Shown here: in pieces, positions 1-10,652 of the stretch
How the letters are laid out: every line of letters starts with the position of its first letter
How positions within the stretch are numbered: the stretch's first letter is position 1
Source: Liriodendron chinense
Taxonomy: Eukaryota > Streptophyta > Magnoliopsida > Magnoliales > Magnoliaceae
DNA length: 64,000 bases
Direction of reading: 5' to 3'
Assembly: GCA_003013855.2 (NCBI GenBank)
Contig: PVNU02001548.1
Coordinates: 930,001-994,000 of the forward strand
Notes under the pieces: model-generated
What the model was told of the DNA's origin: nothing
The model's input: the letters and a program-made list of their open reading frames with translations, nothing else
Databases searched by the model: none
Made by a program: the position numbers and the translations under genes

Positions 1-1302
1 GCTTTAAATCGAAGCAATCTACGGTGTTGTGACCGTGGTCTTTATGGTACAAACAGTACCTTGATTTCGACCTTCTATTAGGGTCGGTCTTTATTTTCAC
101 AGGTCGTTCAAAGTTGTACCTACCTTTCTCTGCTAAGTACACATGTTCGATGGTTTTATTGAGCGGTGTATACTTTTCGAACCGAGGCGCAGGTGGTTTC
201 GTCCCATGGGCAGGTCCGTTCCGAGCTGGTGACCTCCGTTCCGACTTTCGTTCCGACCTGTGTTTTTTCGAGCTGCTGCTATCCTGACGAACCTTATTCC
301 TGGTCGTCAGTCGGTGAGCGTTGACCAGTTCTTCGGCGTTGATGTGTTTAGCTGCTCGATCTAAGAATTCGGCCACAGACTGGGGTGGCTCTTCCCCAAC
401 AGACCAAAGAAACCTTCGGTCTCGCAGCCCTCCAATCATGGTGTGTAACAGCACATCTTGGGAGAGGTTCTCAACTTGTATTGCTTCAGAATTGAAGCGC
501 GCGAGATAATCTTTCAGGGACTCATCTTCTTTTTGCCTGATTGCTGCGAGGTGCGTCGAATGCTTCCTCGGGTCGGTGCTCCCGATGAACTGAGTTGCAA
601 AGGATCAGCTTAGTTGAGAGAACGAGCTAATAGTTCTGGGTTTAAGGTTGCGAAACCAAGTCCATGCCGAGCTCGTCAAGGACAAAGGAAAAGCTTTACA
701 CATAATGTGTCCGTTGGCCCCGAGGAGGTCCATGCGGACTTTGAAGTTTTCTAAGTGCTCCGCCTGATCTCCTATCCCTGTGTATTGCTTTAGCTGAGGA
801 ACTTTAAACCCTTTGGGAAGGGGTTCCTCACGAATTTCGTCGGTAAATGGCGACTCCGATGAGTCGACCAGCGCGTCTACTGCGATCGGTGCTCGGGCGC
901 GCTGTGCTCTTTGTATATCGCCCATTTGCTCCCGGAGTTCTTGTAGTTCGGCCTCCAGTGGGCTTAGATTGTCGTTTACCCGATTACTGGCTTCACGATC
1001 AGCCCGTTCATGTTCGAGACGAGCCGTCCTTCGTTCCTCGAGCCGGTGTCGCAGATCGTTGGCAAGCAAGTCCGTTGCTGGTCAAGACCTTGCCCCGGTT
1101 GATTTGCTGGCGGCCTCGCTTTCTTCAACCGGAACGGGCTGTTGAGAATGTTGCGACGGCCGAGTCTGATGAGAGTGTTGGGATTGTTGAGGCCAAGAGT
1201 GGGTATGCTGAGGCCCCTCACGGTCTCTGCCATTCAACATGGTTGGATGGACTAGACCAGATAGCAGGGCTTTAATTTCGTCCACCTCTGGTCCACGTAG
1301 CT
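1..1302 (-). pseudogene. Ty3/gypsy gag fragment (copy of 54175-55476)
   Basis: Nearly identical to 54175-55476, so this is the gag end of a second copy of the Tat-like gypsy element whose pol lies left of the window. On the minus strand the clearest open piece is 605-1069, with the retrotransposon gag signature AWTWFRNLKP near its end. It is followed by a stop and a frame change at about 601-610, then the downstream gag part continues to position 1, where a C/H-rich zinc-finger-like stretch begins. Around 1302 gag stops abruptly and joins the middle of an LTR of a different element. The same break and the same gag stop are present in the other copy, so both predate the duplication. It is not expected to be functional. 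Confidence 0.85.
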
Positions 1303-1602
1303 TGGAGTTCTCTGGGTTGAGGGAAAGGGCTATGTTTGTCCTTCTCATGTGAGAATTAGTTTTGTTAGCTTGAGTTTTCTCTTGTGGGCTGTGATCCGGG
1401 TTGCGTTTCTTCTATCTATTGTAACTTCTGATATTATAGTGGATTAGTATCGCTTTGTGCCGTGGTTTTTTACTCGTGAGGGGTTTTTCCACATAAAAAT
1501 TGGATTACCTCTTTTGTGTGTTAATTTGCTTTTGTGATTGGCATTGAGGTATGTTCCTCGCCTGCTTTGATTGCTTCCGCTGCGGGGCTCCTAACCCCAA
1601 CA
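1303..1602 (+). repeat. Truncated left LTR of 1.7-kb LTR element (unit 1)
   Basis: Matches the right part of the complete LTR at 29656-30300 and ends in CCCCAACA, directly followed by a primer-binding-site-like TGGTATCAGAGA at 1605-1616 (last base differs from the tRNA-iMet complement). The left part of this LTR has been replaced by gypsy gag sequence. Confidence 0.8.
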
Positions 1603-2032
1603 AGTGGTATCAGAGATAAATGTTGGGAATGAGGCAAAGAGAATCTGAGGCGAGGCATCAATGGCGTCTTTTAGTATGAAATTCGATATGGAGAAAGATT
1701 CCATGAAAGAAAAACATGGAAAGCGATCGGTGTGATCTATGAAAGAAGTAGAGTAGAAGAAGATGGATCGGTATGCCAATATCTCAATCAGGTTTATCAA
1801 CTACATCGGGTTTGATCGGAGCACTATTCATGGTGGATCTGCGAGATCGGCAACGGGATCCACGGTTGCTCATTTGTGGCGTTCGCAAGGGCCACATGAG
1901 CGAGCGGGTAGTGAAGGTGCAAGGACGAAGTCGATGAGGCATGAGAAGAGGTGGAGCTATGATGATAACGGAGTAGAGATGAAGATGGTGTGTGACAAGG
2001 TGTTGCATGAAGATTTGAGTCGTGGTGGAGTT
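1603..2032 (+). mobile_element. Interior of short non-autonomous LTR element (unit 1)
   Basis: The ~430-bp interior lies between the two LTRs. It begins with the primer-binding site and ends with a purine-rich stretch just before LTR 2. Near its left it encodes a roughly 30-codon Copia-gag-like start (MKFDMEKDS), soon stopped. No protease, RT or integrase is present, so movement would depend on proteins from another element. Confidence 0.75.
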
Positions 2033-2598
2033 TGTTGGGATTGGACGACTCAAATTTCGATGCACAAAGGTCACTGATTGGTCGAACGACTGGTTGGTCA
2101 CAGTGGAGATGAAGACAATAGGCTTCTGGACCTTTTTTTGGGCATTGTCGGACGGTCGGCTAACCGGTCGACAGGGGCCGTCGGCCGGTCGACGGTGAGC
2201 TTCGGCCGGTCGACGGTGAGCTTCGGCCGGTCGACAGGCTTCCTTGTTGAGTTGGGTCTCTTGCGCGGTTTTGCGCAAAGAGGTTTCTAATTTCGATTTT
2301 CTCTTATTTAAGGGGATGTAATCCAAGATTAGGGTTGCCGCCAATGGGCCAAGGGCTTGAGAGGGTTCTAGGGTAAGAGAAAGAGCTAGGAGGAAGCTTG
2401 GAGTTCTCTGGGTTAAGGTTAAGGGCTGTATTTGTCCTCCTCATGCGAGACTTAGCTTTATTAGCTTGGGTTTTCTCTTGTAGGCTATGATCCGGGTTGT
2501 GTTTCTTTTATCTCTTGTAACTTTTGATATCATAGGGAATTAGTGTCGCTTTGTGTCGTGGTTTTTTACCCGTGAGGAGTTTTTTCACATAAAAATTG
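2033..2598 (+). repeat. Right LTR of short LTR element, left piece, split by CACTA
   Basis: Starts TGTTGGGATTGG and continues at 16057-16155, where it ends CCCCAACA followed by CAAAT. The LTR is interrupted by the 13.5-kb CACTA insertion. The uninterrupted counterpart is 56208-56851. Confidence 0.85.
2596..2598. repeat. TTG target-site duplication, left of CACTA element
   Basis: TTG immediately precedes CACTA and is repeated right after TAGTG at 16054-16056. The homologous empty site at 56750-56752 has a single TTG. Three-base duplications are the rule for the CACTA superfamily. Confidence 0.9.
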
Positions 2599-2620
2599 CA
2601 CTACGTGAAAAAGCACTAAA

Positions 2621-2961
2621 TTCGACGGTCCAAAACCGTCGAAGTTTCGAAAATTCGACGGTCCGCGCCGTCGAAAAAAAGCCGTCGTAGATCAGCCAGT
2701 GTAGAAAAAAATTCGACGGTCTTAACCCGCCGTTTCTGGGAAAAAATTATAGGAAATTTCGACTGTCCTGGACAGTCGAGAAAAAAATTCGACGGTCCTA
2801 ACCCGCCGTTTCTTCGAAAATTTATGGGAAATTTCGACGGTCCTGGACAGTCGAGAAAGAAATTCGACGGTTCTAAGCCGCCGTTCTGTGTAAAAATTAT
2901 AGGAAATTGCGACGGTCGCGGACCGTCGAAAAATAAATTCGACGGTTTAGGACCGTCGAAT
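2621..2961. repeat. Left subterminal palindrome array of CACTA element
   Basis: About nine copies of a palindrome with half-sites TTCGACGGTC and GACCGTCGAA separated by a few bases, spaced roughly 30-50 bp apart. One copy (about 2759-2781) has the matched variant halves GACTGTC/GACAGTC, others are mixed or decayed (for example ending CCCGCCG). By family knowledge these would bind the element's TnpA-like protein. Confidence 0.85.
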
Positions 2962-3106
2962 TTTTGTCTGCACGGGAAAAAAAATAACCTGTATTTTGGT
3001 AGGGGTTGTGCCCCAATACATCCTGTTATTCGTAAATAATTTAGAAAAGTGCAACATTTACTAACACAATGTACAAAGACAATCCTCCACATACATAACA
3101 CAAAAC

Positions 3107-3480
3107 ATCCACAATCCTCCACATACATAACACAATACATCCACAATCCTCCACAATCACATTACATAACCAACACAATACAACCACAATCCTCCACAAT
3201 CACATTACATAACCAACACAATACAACCACAATCCTCCACAACCACAAACCTCCGCAACCACAATCCTCCACAACCACAATCCTCCTCCACAATCACATT
3301 ACATAACCAACACAATACAACCACAATCCTCCACAACCACAAACCTCCGCAACCACAATCCTCCACAACCACAATCCTCCTCCACAATCACATTACATAA
3401 CCAACACAATACAACCACAATCCTCCACAACCACAAACCTCCGCAACCACAATCCTCCACAACCACAATCCTCCTCAAGT
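3107..3480. repeat. 94-bp minisatellite rich in CCACAATCCTCC
   Basis: The phrase CACATTACATAACC recurs at 3201, 3295 and 3389, giving a 94-bp period. Each unit is built from shorter CCACAA/CCTCC words, and the copies left of 3201 are shorter and irregular. The strong C/A strand bias produces long open frames on the minus strand (Cys/Val/Trp-rich); these are not regarded as genes. Confidence 0.85.
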
Positions 3481-3539
3481 ACAAACAATCCACAACCACA
3501 TTCTCCACAAGTACAAAAGAGTACAATCAACTTACAATA

Positions 3540-4580
3540 TACCATCAACCAATCGAATTTATATCTGCATGAAAAAAAATGACCTGATTTAAGGAGGATT
3601 GTGCCCCAATAAATCCTGTAAACCTGTAATTCATAAATAATTTAGAAAACTACAACAATTACTAACACAATAGTGGCTAGGATTACCCGTGCAACATGCA
3701 TCTAGCATAAGGCCAATGGATGAATGACACAATTCAAGTATGTGCACCACATCAGTGACTGATAACTTAGACATTAGAGTTTGGAACTATATACTTGCCA
3801 TATAATTTATGGATAAAATTAAAAATTAAAAATTAAAAATTAAAAAATAAAAAAACCCTCTTTTATCTTCCATTTCTTTTCAAACTATGGATAAATTACA
3901 TGCATTATCTCATAGTTTTTAAGTTTTGAACTCCTTAACAATCTTCCAAGCCTATTTGATTTTCCAATTTCCTATGAAATGCAACGAGTCATTGTTACTT
4001 CCAGCTGTTTGTTTAAAACTGGAAAAAAAATGGCCCGTAAATCAAGAGTCAAATACACCTATAGCCTGAAAAGCCAATGAGATAGTATTTCCTAGGGCTG
4101 TCTACTTCATTGCTCAAAGCAATCATTACATTTTTCACATTATAAGTGGGTGAAACAAACAATGTAGCAAAATCTTCATTATAGTAAAATACAATTACAG
4201 AAGTAAATAATCATTTACCCATTTACAGCCATTTACCATTGTAATTGGAAAACGAAAAGTCCCTTAGGGCCCGTGTTATGCACCTACGCATTGCAATCCT
4301 TGCTATTAGTAAGGAAGCTGATTTGTTCTGCCAAAAGGTCCACCTAACAAAATTGTTGAATTGACACAAAGTTAACAGCAATAAAATTAGCAAATAGGCA
4401 GAAAATGACTCAAAACACAGAGCAATATTACAAGCAGCAACACAGTAAAGCTTGAGCGTTGTTAACAAATGTTTTAAGAATATTTGGTTATGGTTATGGT
4501 AGAAACCATGCAATGGTTATGATAGTAATAAGATTGAAAAATAAAATGGATATTAAAAATTGGCATCAAACATTGCTCAC
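3540..4580. other. AT-rich CACTA interior, no gene recognised
   Basis: No recognisable coding sequence. The text at about 3568-3650 is echoed near 5340-5410 (cccaataaatcctgtaa-type wording), so short internal duplications exist. A minus-strand stretch at 4262-4345 is open and lies close to plausible splice sites, but I could not assign it to a family. Confidence 0.4.
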
Positions 4581-4794
4581 CTTCACTTTTGAAATGAGAC
4601 GACCCTTGGATTCAACCTTCATGTTAACTGTAGACATCAAAATCTCTATTGCATGATGGAAAAAACAGATTATTACTGTTATTATTTTCAATTCACAACA
4701 TCGACAAGGTAACATGATAGGCCAAGCTTACTCTTCTCAATAGCCAGCCCTCTTTCCTTCAGAATCTCCGCGATTGTGACAGCTGTAGTGATCA
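4581..4794 (-). pseudogene. Captured Alba-domain protein gene fragment (two exons)
   Basis: Two adjoining minus-strand exons fit a plant Alba DNA/RNA-binding protein of the At2g34160 type. Exon 1 (4732-4794) reads ITTAVTIAEILKERGLAIEK after a good pyrimidine-rich acceptor and ends at donor GTAAGC. Exon 2 (4581-4645) completes the split Lys codon, reads ILMSTVNMKVESKGRL, and ends at donor GTGAGC. The 86-bp intron between them has GT and AG ends and keeps the frame. These correspond to the middle of the ~130-residue family. Upstream and downstream exons were not found, so it is a fragment carried by the CACTA element. It has no stop codon but cannot make a complete protein. Confidence 0.82.
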
Positions 4795-5779
4795 CTGAGG
4801 TAGAAAAAGCAAGAAAGTTGAGCTAAGGACATGAGGCTGCATTGAAAGTCACACAAAATCCAAGGGTCGTATCAATATGATCCAAAACTTCTGCCGACTT
4901 CCTAAGATTTCAATGGTGGGTGTTCTGTCCAACTATTTCTTGTGGTGTGGGCTCCTTGAGGAGTGGATCTAATTCATTTTTGGGTGAGAGCTGCTGAAAC
5001 TGATGGGCAGTGTGGGTTTTACATAGACAATGCAGTGAGCTCCACAGAGCTTTGTGTTTCGAGAAACTCGCCTCGGGGTTTGTCTTTTAGGCTCAATTCC
5101 TAGCATGAGCTGATCCAACAGATATGGCCAGAGAGGACTTCGCGTGGATATCACCGCAAAAGCACGATCTCCTTACAACAGTTTGGCGGACGCGAGTATG
5201 GACACAAAGCATCCATGCAGATCTGCAGCCGGCCTCACCGTGATGTATCTATCTGTTTATCCAGTCTGTCCATCCCTTTTCCAAGATCATTTTAAGGCAT
5301 ATTTATTATAATTAAGATCACTAACACTATTTATTTAATGAGGGTTGTTCCCCAATACATCCTATAAACGTGTAATTCATAAATAATTTAAAAAATTACA
5401 ACATTTACTATTACGAAATACAAGTAGCTGGTTTCTTTTGATAAAAAAAGAAGAAGAAGAAGAAATTACAATAATGGCACCTCTTGCCGTTGCTGGTACA
5501 TGCCCTGATAGATCGACCCATCTAAGACAATGCAAATAAAGACGTTATAACTGCCAAATGAAATAAGTCAATCTAACATTCATCAAAACTAAGGATTAAC
5601 AATACAAGTTATAAAAAATTGTTTAAAGGGAAACTACAAACACATCCCTAGTTCAGTTAATATAAATGTTCACAGATCAAGATGCAGAATAGTGGAACCT
5701 ATTTGGACCAATACTTGCAAGAAAAAAAATTCACAAAGAAGCCAAAGACCCATGAGAACTTGAGAATTCATAAGTACTT
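4795..5779. other. CACTA interior without recognised gene
   Basis: Contains scattered repeat text, a short GAA run near 5450-5464, and a 61-codon minus-strand open frame (4969-5154) that resembles nothing I recognise. No further Alba exon was found. Confidence 0.4.
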
Positions 5780-6076
5780 TTAGTGTTGGACCCTTAAAAA
5801 GTTTTCCTGTAAGAAACTACCTGGCAAGCTCACAACACTTTTTGGGGTATTCCTATCCATACAAGTTCCTTCAGATGAACCAAGGCCCTTCGTCCACCCA
5901 CCATTTTCTCTACAGCCCTCTGCAAAACTATCCTTGAGCATAAAAAACCTCATTTGCCTGTGATATGTTCTGGATAGCTGGAGTCTTTCTTTGATAAAGA
6001 ACTGAGCTGCTTCCTTAGAAGAAAATTGTTTCCTGCATCTCGACATTTTCAGATAGCTGATAAAATACATAAACAA
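5780..6076 (-). pseudogene. Unassigned exon-like ORF in CACTA element
   Basis: A 98-codon minus-strand open frame. The segment from about 6056 downwards follows a pyrimidine-rich TTTTATCAG that would serve as a splice acceptor, and the composition (for example FFIKERLQLSRTYHRQ, then Gly/Ser-rich) looks like real protein rather than chance. I do not recognise the family. It lies between the AGPase and Alba fragments in the same orientation, so it is probably another captured exon, but this is inference. Confidence 0.4.
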
Positions 6077-6181
6077 CCATTAGTGCATTATATCTTAATG
6101 CCTATTACAAAAGAAACCTTTTACATTTGGAAAAAAAATAAGAAACCTTGCTGTGCATGATTTTTTCCCCAAAAAGAATAA

Positions 6182-6489
6182 GTTTGAAGACATACACTCC
6201 CATGGAAGCAATGTATGGTTTCTTTTCAGCCTCCTCTCGTGACAGCCCTATAACCATAGTATCCACCGCCCAAGGAATTTTTAAATGAAGATCATAGAAA
6301 ATTGTAGAATCGCTTCATACTCATAAGCTCTGATTTTAGTCTAATCCTATCAGCAGATGCAAACATAAGACATCAGAAAAAGTGTGATAATCACCATTGC
6401 CTTCAATTCCTCTCCTTCGGGCTTTTTACTAAAGAAAAGAACCCTTCCTTAGATGTCCATCTCCATTAAACCAAAGTCTGAAGGCATGG
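6182..6489 (-). pseudogene. Captured ADP-glucose pyrophosphorylase large-subunit fragment
   Basis: Two minus-strand exons. Exon A (6395-6489) starts after a clean acceptor (CTTCCTTTACAG) and reads PSDFGLMEMDI, a stop, then GRVLFFSKKPEGEELKAM, ending at a GTGATT donor. Exon B (about 6182-6266) reads VDTMVIGLSREEAEKKPYIASMGVYVFK. This is the starch-synthesis AGPase large subunit between its central DFGLM and YIASMGVYVF blocks. The stop (TAA) replaces a conserved Asp/Lys region, and the acceptor expected before exon B has GCG instead of AG. After YVFK the sequence departs from the family. It is a dead gene fragment carried by the transposon. Confidence 0.85.
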
Positions 6490-8626
6490 CTGTAAAGGAA
6501 GAAATATACTCCAAATTAATATAAACCATACATCTTAAAAGCTCAGAGAAACATATGGAAATAAAAAGCTTATTCTACACAAGTAAAAGAGGTAAATGAG
6601 AAGGATGGTAAACATGGTAAAAGTTAGAAGTACAGAAGGTATCAACTAAGTATATAGGCAAATACCACAACATATCTCATCATTCACGACTTCTAAAACC
6701 ATCTTCATTTTCATATTGCTTGAAACATGGGAAATGGTAATTACACACTTATCTACTATTCATCCCTAGTCAATGGGCAGGCCACATTGTGCAAAAGCAG
6801 TTGATGGCTTAAACATGGATTGAAGACTACAACACAGACCAACTCATTCAGTCCTCAGTCGAGTCAGGACTCGAATGAGTTGGCCAATTTATGCAAAGGT
6901 TTAACCCAGACCAACATCAACCTCCAATTCATGCAGAGGTTTAACCCAGACCTGCTAATGGCATGTGTGGTCCACCTAAGTTGACTGGCCTGATTTTATC
7001 CTACATGACATCCAGGTTGGTGACTCATCCACCACATTTTCAATCTGAACAGTTTTCTCTTAAAATACACGGTTAGGATTAGATGATATGCATGGTTAGA
7101 ACTACATTAAAGTGTCCCTTGCTTAAGAAGTATATATGCATGCAAAGACTTCAGTAATAGTTGTATTGGCATTAATAAGTAAATAAAAATGATTTCATTG
7201 GCTTAGCAAGTGTTGCCTCTTTTTCTTTCTTCTTCTTCTTTTTGTATGGGTTGCCTACGTTAGAAGGAAGAAGAGCAGGGAAACATTGTAATTAGTAGCA
7301 TGAAAGGTGGTTTGATTTTCAAGAAGAAGGCATGTACCTGCATCCAAATAAAAAATTCTCCTTTTTTTAGATTTGATTGCGTCAAGCTTTACATATCAAA
7401 TTCTCTCACCTTCTCCGATTTGGTTCTGTCAACTTTACAGTGAAGTCTCAACAGATGAATGGTTTGGATCATGGACCATTATGCGACATATCCGATTTGA
7501 ATGTAGCATACTAGATTGTGATGAGATGACAATCTAATTAGAATAAATGAAATTACCTCCATATCCCAATTACACCGGACTGTGATGATGGCTAATATCA
7601 ACGTTTGGATGAGAGTCCCACCGATCATGCCACTTCATATACCCTGAAATATTCCATGTCAGAAAACTCATACATACACCAATGCTCTGTGTACAGTCCC
7701 AAAAAATCTAATTAGAATTTAAGCAAGCATGGCAGAAAAAAAGATTTTGAGCTTACCTTGACTCCAAAATTGAATAAGATTGCCAGCTGCATGTGTGGGC
7801 TACCACGAGTGGATGGCCTGATTTTTTCAGTCCATCTACAAGGAAAGGAGTGATCCATATCACTGATTCATTGAGTTCCAACGTTGGTGGACCATGGTTG
7901 AAAAGTCTCCTTGATAGAACATCTTAACCTTTCAATTTGTAGCCTGAAATTTGATAATTAGTAACAGGAATCCAGCAAAAGTGAACTGAAATGAGGCTAA
8001 TCATCTTGATCACTGAACTATGAAATGTAAGTGTACGGACTGAAACCCAAGTATACAATGCATATTGTTGGCCCATGATCTTATGACCTGGAAATAATCA
8101 TTGGAATTTTCCTTCGAAATACAAAGAAGACATTTTTTTAATCAATTTAAATGTAGTGAGATCCGTTTATTGAATTGTAGCAGTGAATTCCTTTAATGTG
8201 ATCATTCCCAAGTCTCCAAATGAGGTATCATACAATGACATGCTCCAAATATCTACACTTTGATCAGCTTTGCAGTTTTGTACAAGTGGGACCCAAGGTT
8301 CACATGTCCAACTGGTTGAGAATGGGTCACATTGGTTTCTAATGTAAGAAGATTCTCTTGAGCAGGAAAATGCTATGACTTCCAATGGCGGTCTGAAGTT
8401 GATATAATTAAAAAAAAAACAATAAAAAATGAAATTTAAAAAATTGAAGTCGATATAAAAATGAGCTGCTATTAAACTCTAGGATTTATAAAAATGAGGT
8501 CATTTGGTACCTGAACATCTTGAATTTCACCCTCAGGAAACCTTTAAGCTGCAAAATTTAGACTTGAGGCTCAGTTTTTAGAACAACTAAAAAGCATAGG
8601 AGATTTCGGATATGTCAAACTCATAC
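6490..8626. other. CACTA interior without recognised gene
   Basis: Contains intergenic-type repeat text (for example gtgtgg..cctgattttt phrases near 6960 and 7790 that are copies of each other). A 72-codon minus-strand frame at 8167-8385 and a possible short exon at about 8500-8545 with good splice ends were seen, but neither could be assigned. Confidence 0.4.
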
Positions 8627-8704
8627 CTAACAGAGAAGGCAACAACTTGCTTTTCCTCCTGAGACCCTTTCAACTGACCATTAACTTGGACATACATCCC
8701 ATTA
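8627..8704 (-). pseudogene. Captured replication protein A 32-kDa subunit exon
   Basis: One 78-bp minus-strand exon between acceptor ATTGTTAG and donor GTATGAG. It reads NGMYVQVNGQLKG, then a variable stretch, then KQVVAFSVR. This is the central part of the OB-fold of plant RPA2 (single-strand DNA binding in replication and repair), where the family has DGMYVRVxGxLK and RQLVAFSVRP. No neighbouring RPA2 exon was found. No stop codon lies inside the exon. It is the 5'-most recognised fragment before the repeat-rich middle of the CACTA element. Confidence 0.78.
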
Positions 8705-9049
8705 CTAACAATAGGGGGCAAAGGTAAATATATACTATCTCAAATTAAGGCTCAGCTTTGATGTCAATATATGACAAACATTTCTCATTTTGATAATTAG
8801 AATGAAAGATAAAGAGCAATTGTATAAATGGAAATCAACCAATCATGAAACACTAATAGCCAAAGTGAATCTTATCATTGTCTAATCAAATTCAATGGTG
8901 TGCAAAAAGGTTCTTAAACACATCAAATTTCATTTTATGATCCTTGGCCAACAAATTAAATCAGATAAATGTGCATCCAATATCCTCTTGTGAAAGTTCA
9001 ACAGAAGTCAAATCTGCTTTTTTTCTATGTAAAATAACTCAGGCCATGC

Positions 9050-9840
9050 AATTTTTTGCACAACAAAAATACAATTCAGGTTGTACAATTTTCTACACAA
9101 ATATAGCTATCGGATTAAATCTAAATCTTTGTACAATGGGAAGTACAGAAACAAATCTAAATTTCTGCACACAGAAAGTAAAGTTCAGATTGCACTTGGT
9201 GTACATGAGAAACTACAAAAGTAAACTTCAAAGCTGCATGCACAATTAAGGTTTATATTGTGCAGTTGTTGGAAGTAAATCCGAAATCTTGCTCGCACGA
9301 ATAAAGTTCAGATTACACATAGATCAGATTGCACAAAACTCCGATTACACAGAGTTTAGATTTGCACAGAGTTCAGCTTGTATGAGTTCGAATTGCACAA
9401 AAATGCACAAAAATCAGGTTGTACAGAATTCAGATTGCACAAAAATTGGATTGCACAAAAATCAGATTGTGCAGTTGCTGCACATGAGCAATCGTAGAAA
9501 CCAAAACTGAATATCTGCACAAGCGAACCAAGTTCGGATTGTGGAGTTCTAGCATCAATATAATAATTTTCAAAAATCAGATTGTGCAGAATTCAGATTG
9601 CAGTGAAATTGGTTTGCACAAAAATCATATTGTGCAGTTGCTGCACACGAGCAATGGTAGAAACCAAAACTGAAAATCTGCACAAGCGAACCAAGTTTGG
9701 ATTGTGGATTTCTATCATCAATATAATAATTTTTAAAAATCAGATTGTGCAAAATTTAGACCAAGTTGGTTTGCAGATTGCACAGAAATTTGTTTGCACA
9801 AAAATCAGATTGTGCAAAAATCAGATTTTAGACCCTTGTG
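9050..9840. repeat. Degenerate TTGCACA/CAGATTGTGCA repeat region
   Basis: Short words such as AAAAATCAGATTGTGCAG recur dozens of times. A longer segment (about 9450-9600) is repeated at about 9605-9755 with the same flanking phrases (accaaaactgaa..ctgcacaagcgaaccaagtt). Open frames here on both strands come from the repeat. Confidence 0.75.
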
Positions 9841-10320
9841 GCGGACCCTACAAATACCCATTTGGTTAACCACCACTGAGGTTTTGTAGCCCTCATAAGT
9901 GAGAGTATAAATGACCTCCTACACCCCCAAAGTGGGTCCCATGTGATCGGTGAACAACGCCCAAAATGGGGCCAGCAATAGTTGTGCAGAAACTGTGCAG
10001 AAATTCCAAGTACCCATATTGGGCCTTGCACCATAAATTCTAGGCACACTTTTAGCAGGCCCCACCTTAGGGGTTTTGATGCCCATACATAGGGCTATCA
10101 AAATGTCACATCCTCTCGCCCAAAGTGGACCCCATGTGATCGTGAATCAGACCCAAAAATGGGCCCGGCCAATTTCTGCACAACATGAAAACTGAAAATC
10201 TGTTCTAACTAATTGGGGTCAGCTTCATGAATCCCTTTCCACCATCCTAACTAATTGGGAACATCAATCATGGTAAGCCTTATACCAACTAATTGGGGTC
10301 AGCTTCATGAATCCTTTCCC
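9841..10320. repeat. Duplicated intergenic text and SINE-like tail words
   Basis: 9860-10010 and 10060-10170 are diverged copies (gtgggtcccatgtgatcggtgaa.. wording). At about 10206 and 10278 the phrase CTAATTGGGGTCAGCTTCATGAATCC occurs in part twice, 72 bp apart; similar words occur in plant tRNA-derived SINE tails, but no SINE head with A and B boxes was identified. Confidence 0.5.
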
Positions 10321-10457
10321 ACCATCCCAACAATCATGGTATTCAAAGAGATAACATCTGGTTGGGACATTTCACCAAACACACGGTGGGCATCCTGGAC
10401 GTATCTACATTTGCAGTACATGTTGGCCAAGCTGTTGGAAGGAAGAGAGCAGTTTCG
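10321..10457 (-). pseudogene. Captured pentatricopeptide-repeat (PPR) protein fragment
   Basis: About 45 open minus-strand codons containing MYCKCRYVQDAHRVF, GEM, then DVISLNTMIVGMV. This is the typical PLS-class PPR pattern (MYxKCGxxxDAxxVFDEMPxRDVVSWNTMIxGY), an organelle RNA-binding family with hundreds of members in plants. One repeat and the start of the next are present, without a stop. At its 3' end it runs into SINE-like repeat text. It lies 52 bp from the MYB fragment in the same orientation. Confidence 0.82.
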
Positions 10458-10509
10458 AGTATGGTCTTGAGTATTCGAGAATGTATAGAATGAATAGGGT
10501 TTTTTTCAC

Positions 10510-10652
10510 CTTATCTTCCTTTAAGTTTCTCAGTAATGAGATTCTAGGTCTGAGTACCATATTGGGCAACAAGCTCTTTGAGCTCGGCATCTTCAGCTGG
10601 CCTCCAACGGCCTCTAGCAGAGAGCTTGGGGTACTGCCGCCTACCTACAAAG
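10510..10652 (-). pseudogene. Captured R2R3-MYB first-exon fragment, stop codons
   Basis: Minus-strand frame reading KLSARGRWRPAEDAELKELV then AQYGTQ, a stop, NLITEKLKGR, a stop. It matches the start of the R2 MYB repeat in the group that includes Arabidopsis MYB105/MYB117 (RGHWRPAEDxKLxELV, QNWNLIAEKLxGRSG). The conserved Trp of QNW is TAG (10544-10546) and the Ser of GRSG is TAA (10511-10513). The end coincides with the normal first-intron donor of this class (AAG then GTGAAA). The second helix-turn-helix repeat is missing, so it cannot encode a transcription factor. Confidence 0.85.

Noticed and set aside
1605..1616. tRNA-like TGGTATCAGAG sequence
   Set aside because: It is the primer-binding site of an LTR element, not a tRNA gene; no cloverleaf around it.
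2621..2961. Regularly spaced palindromes resembling a CRISPR array
   Set aside because: The spacers are short, similar to each other and the array is matched at the other transposon end; this is plant DNA.
3049..3526. Open frames of 60-85 codons, Cys/Val/Trp-rich on the minus strand and His/Thr-rich on the plus strand
   Set aside because: They are produced by the 94-bp repeat with biased composition; no start context or domain.
8167..8385. 72-codon minus-strand ORF in the CACTA element
   Set aside because: No family recognised and no clear exon borders; its flanks look like intergenic repeat.
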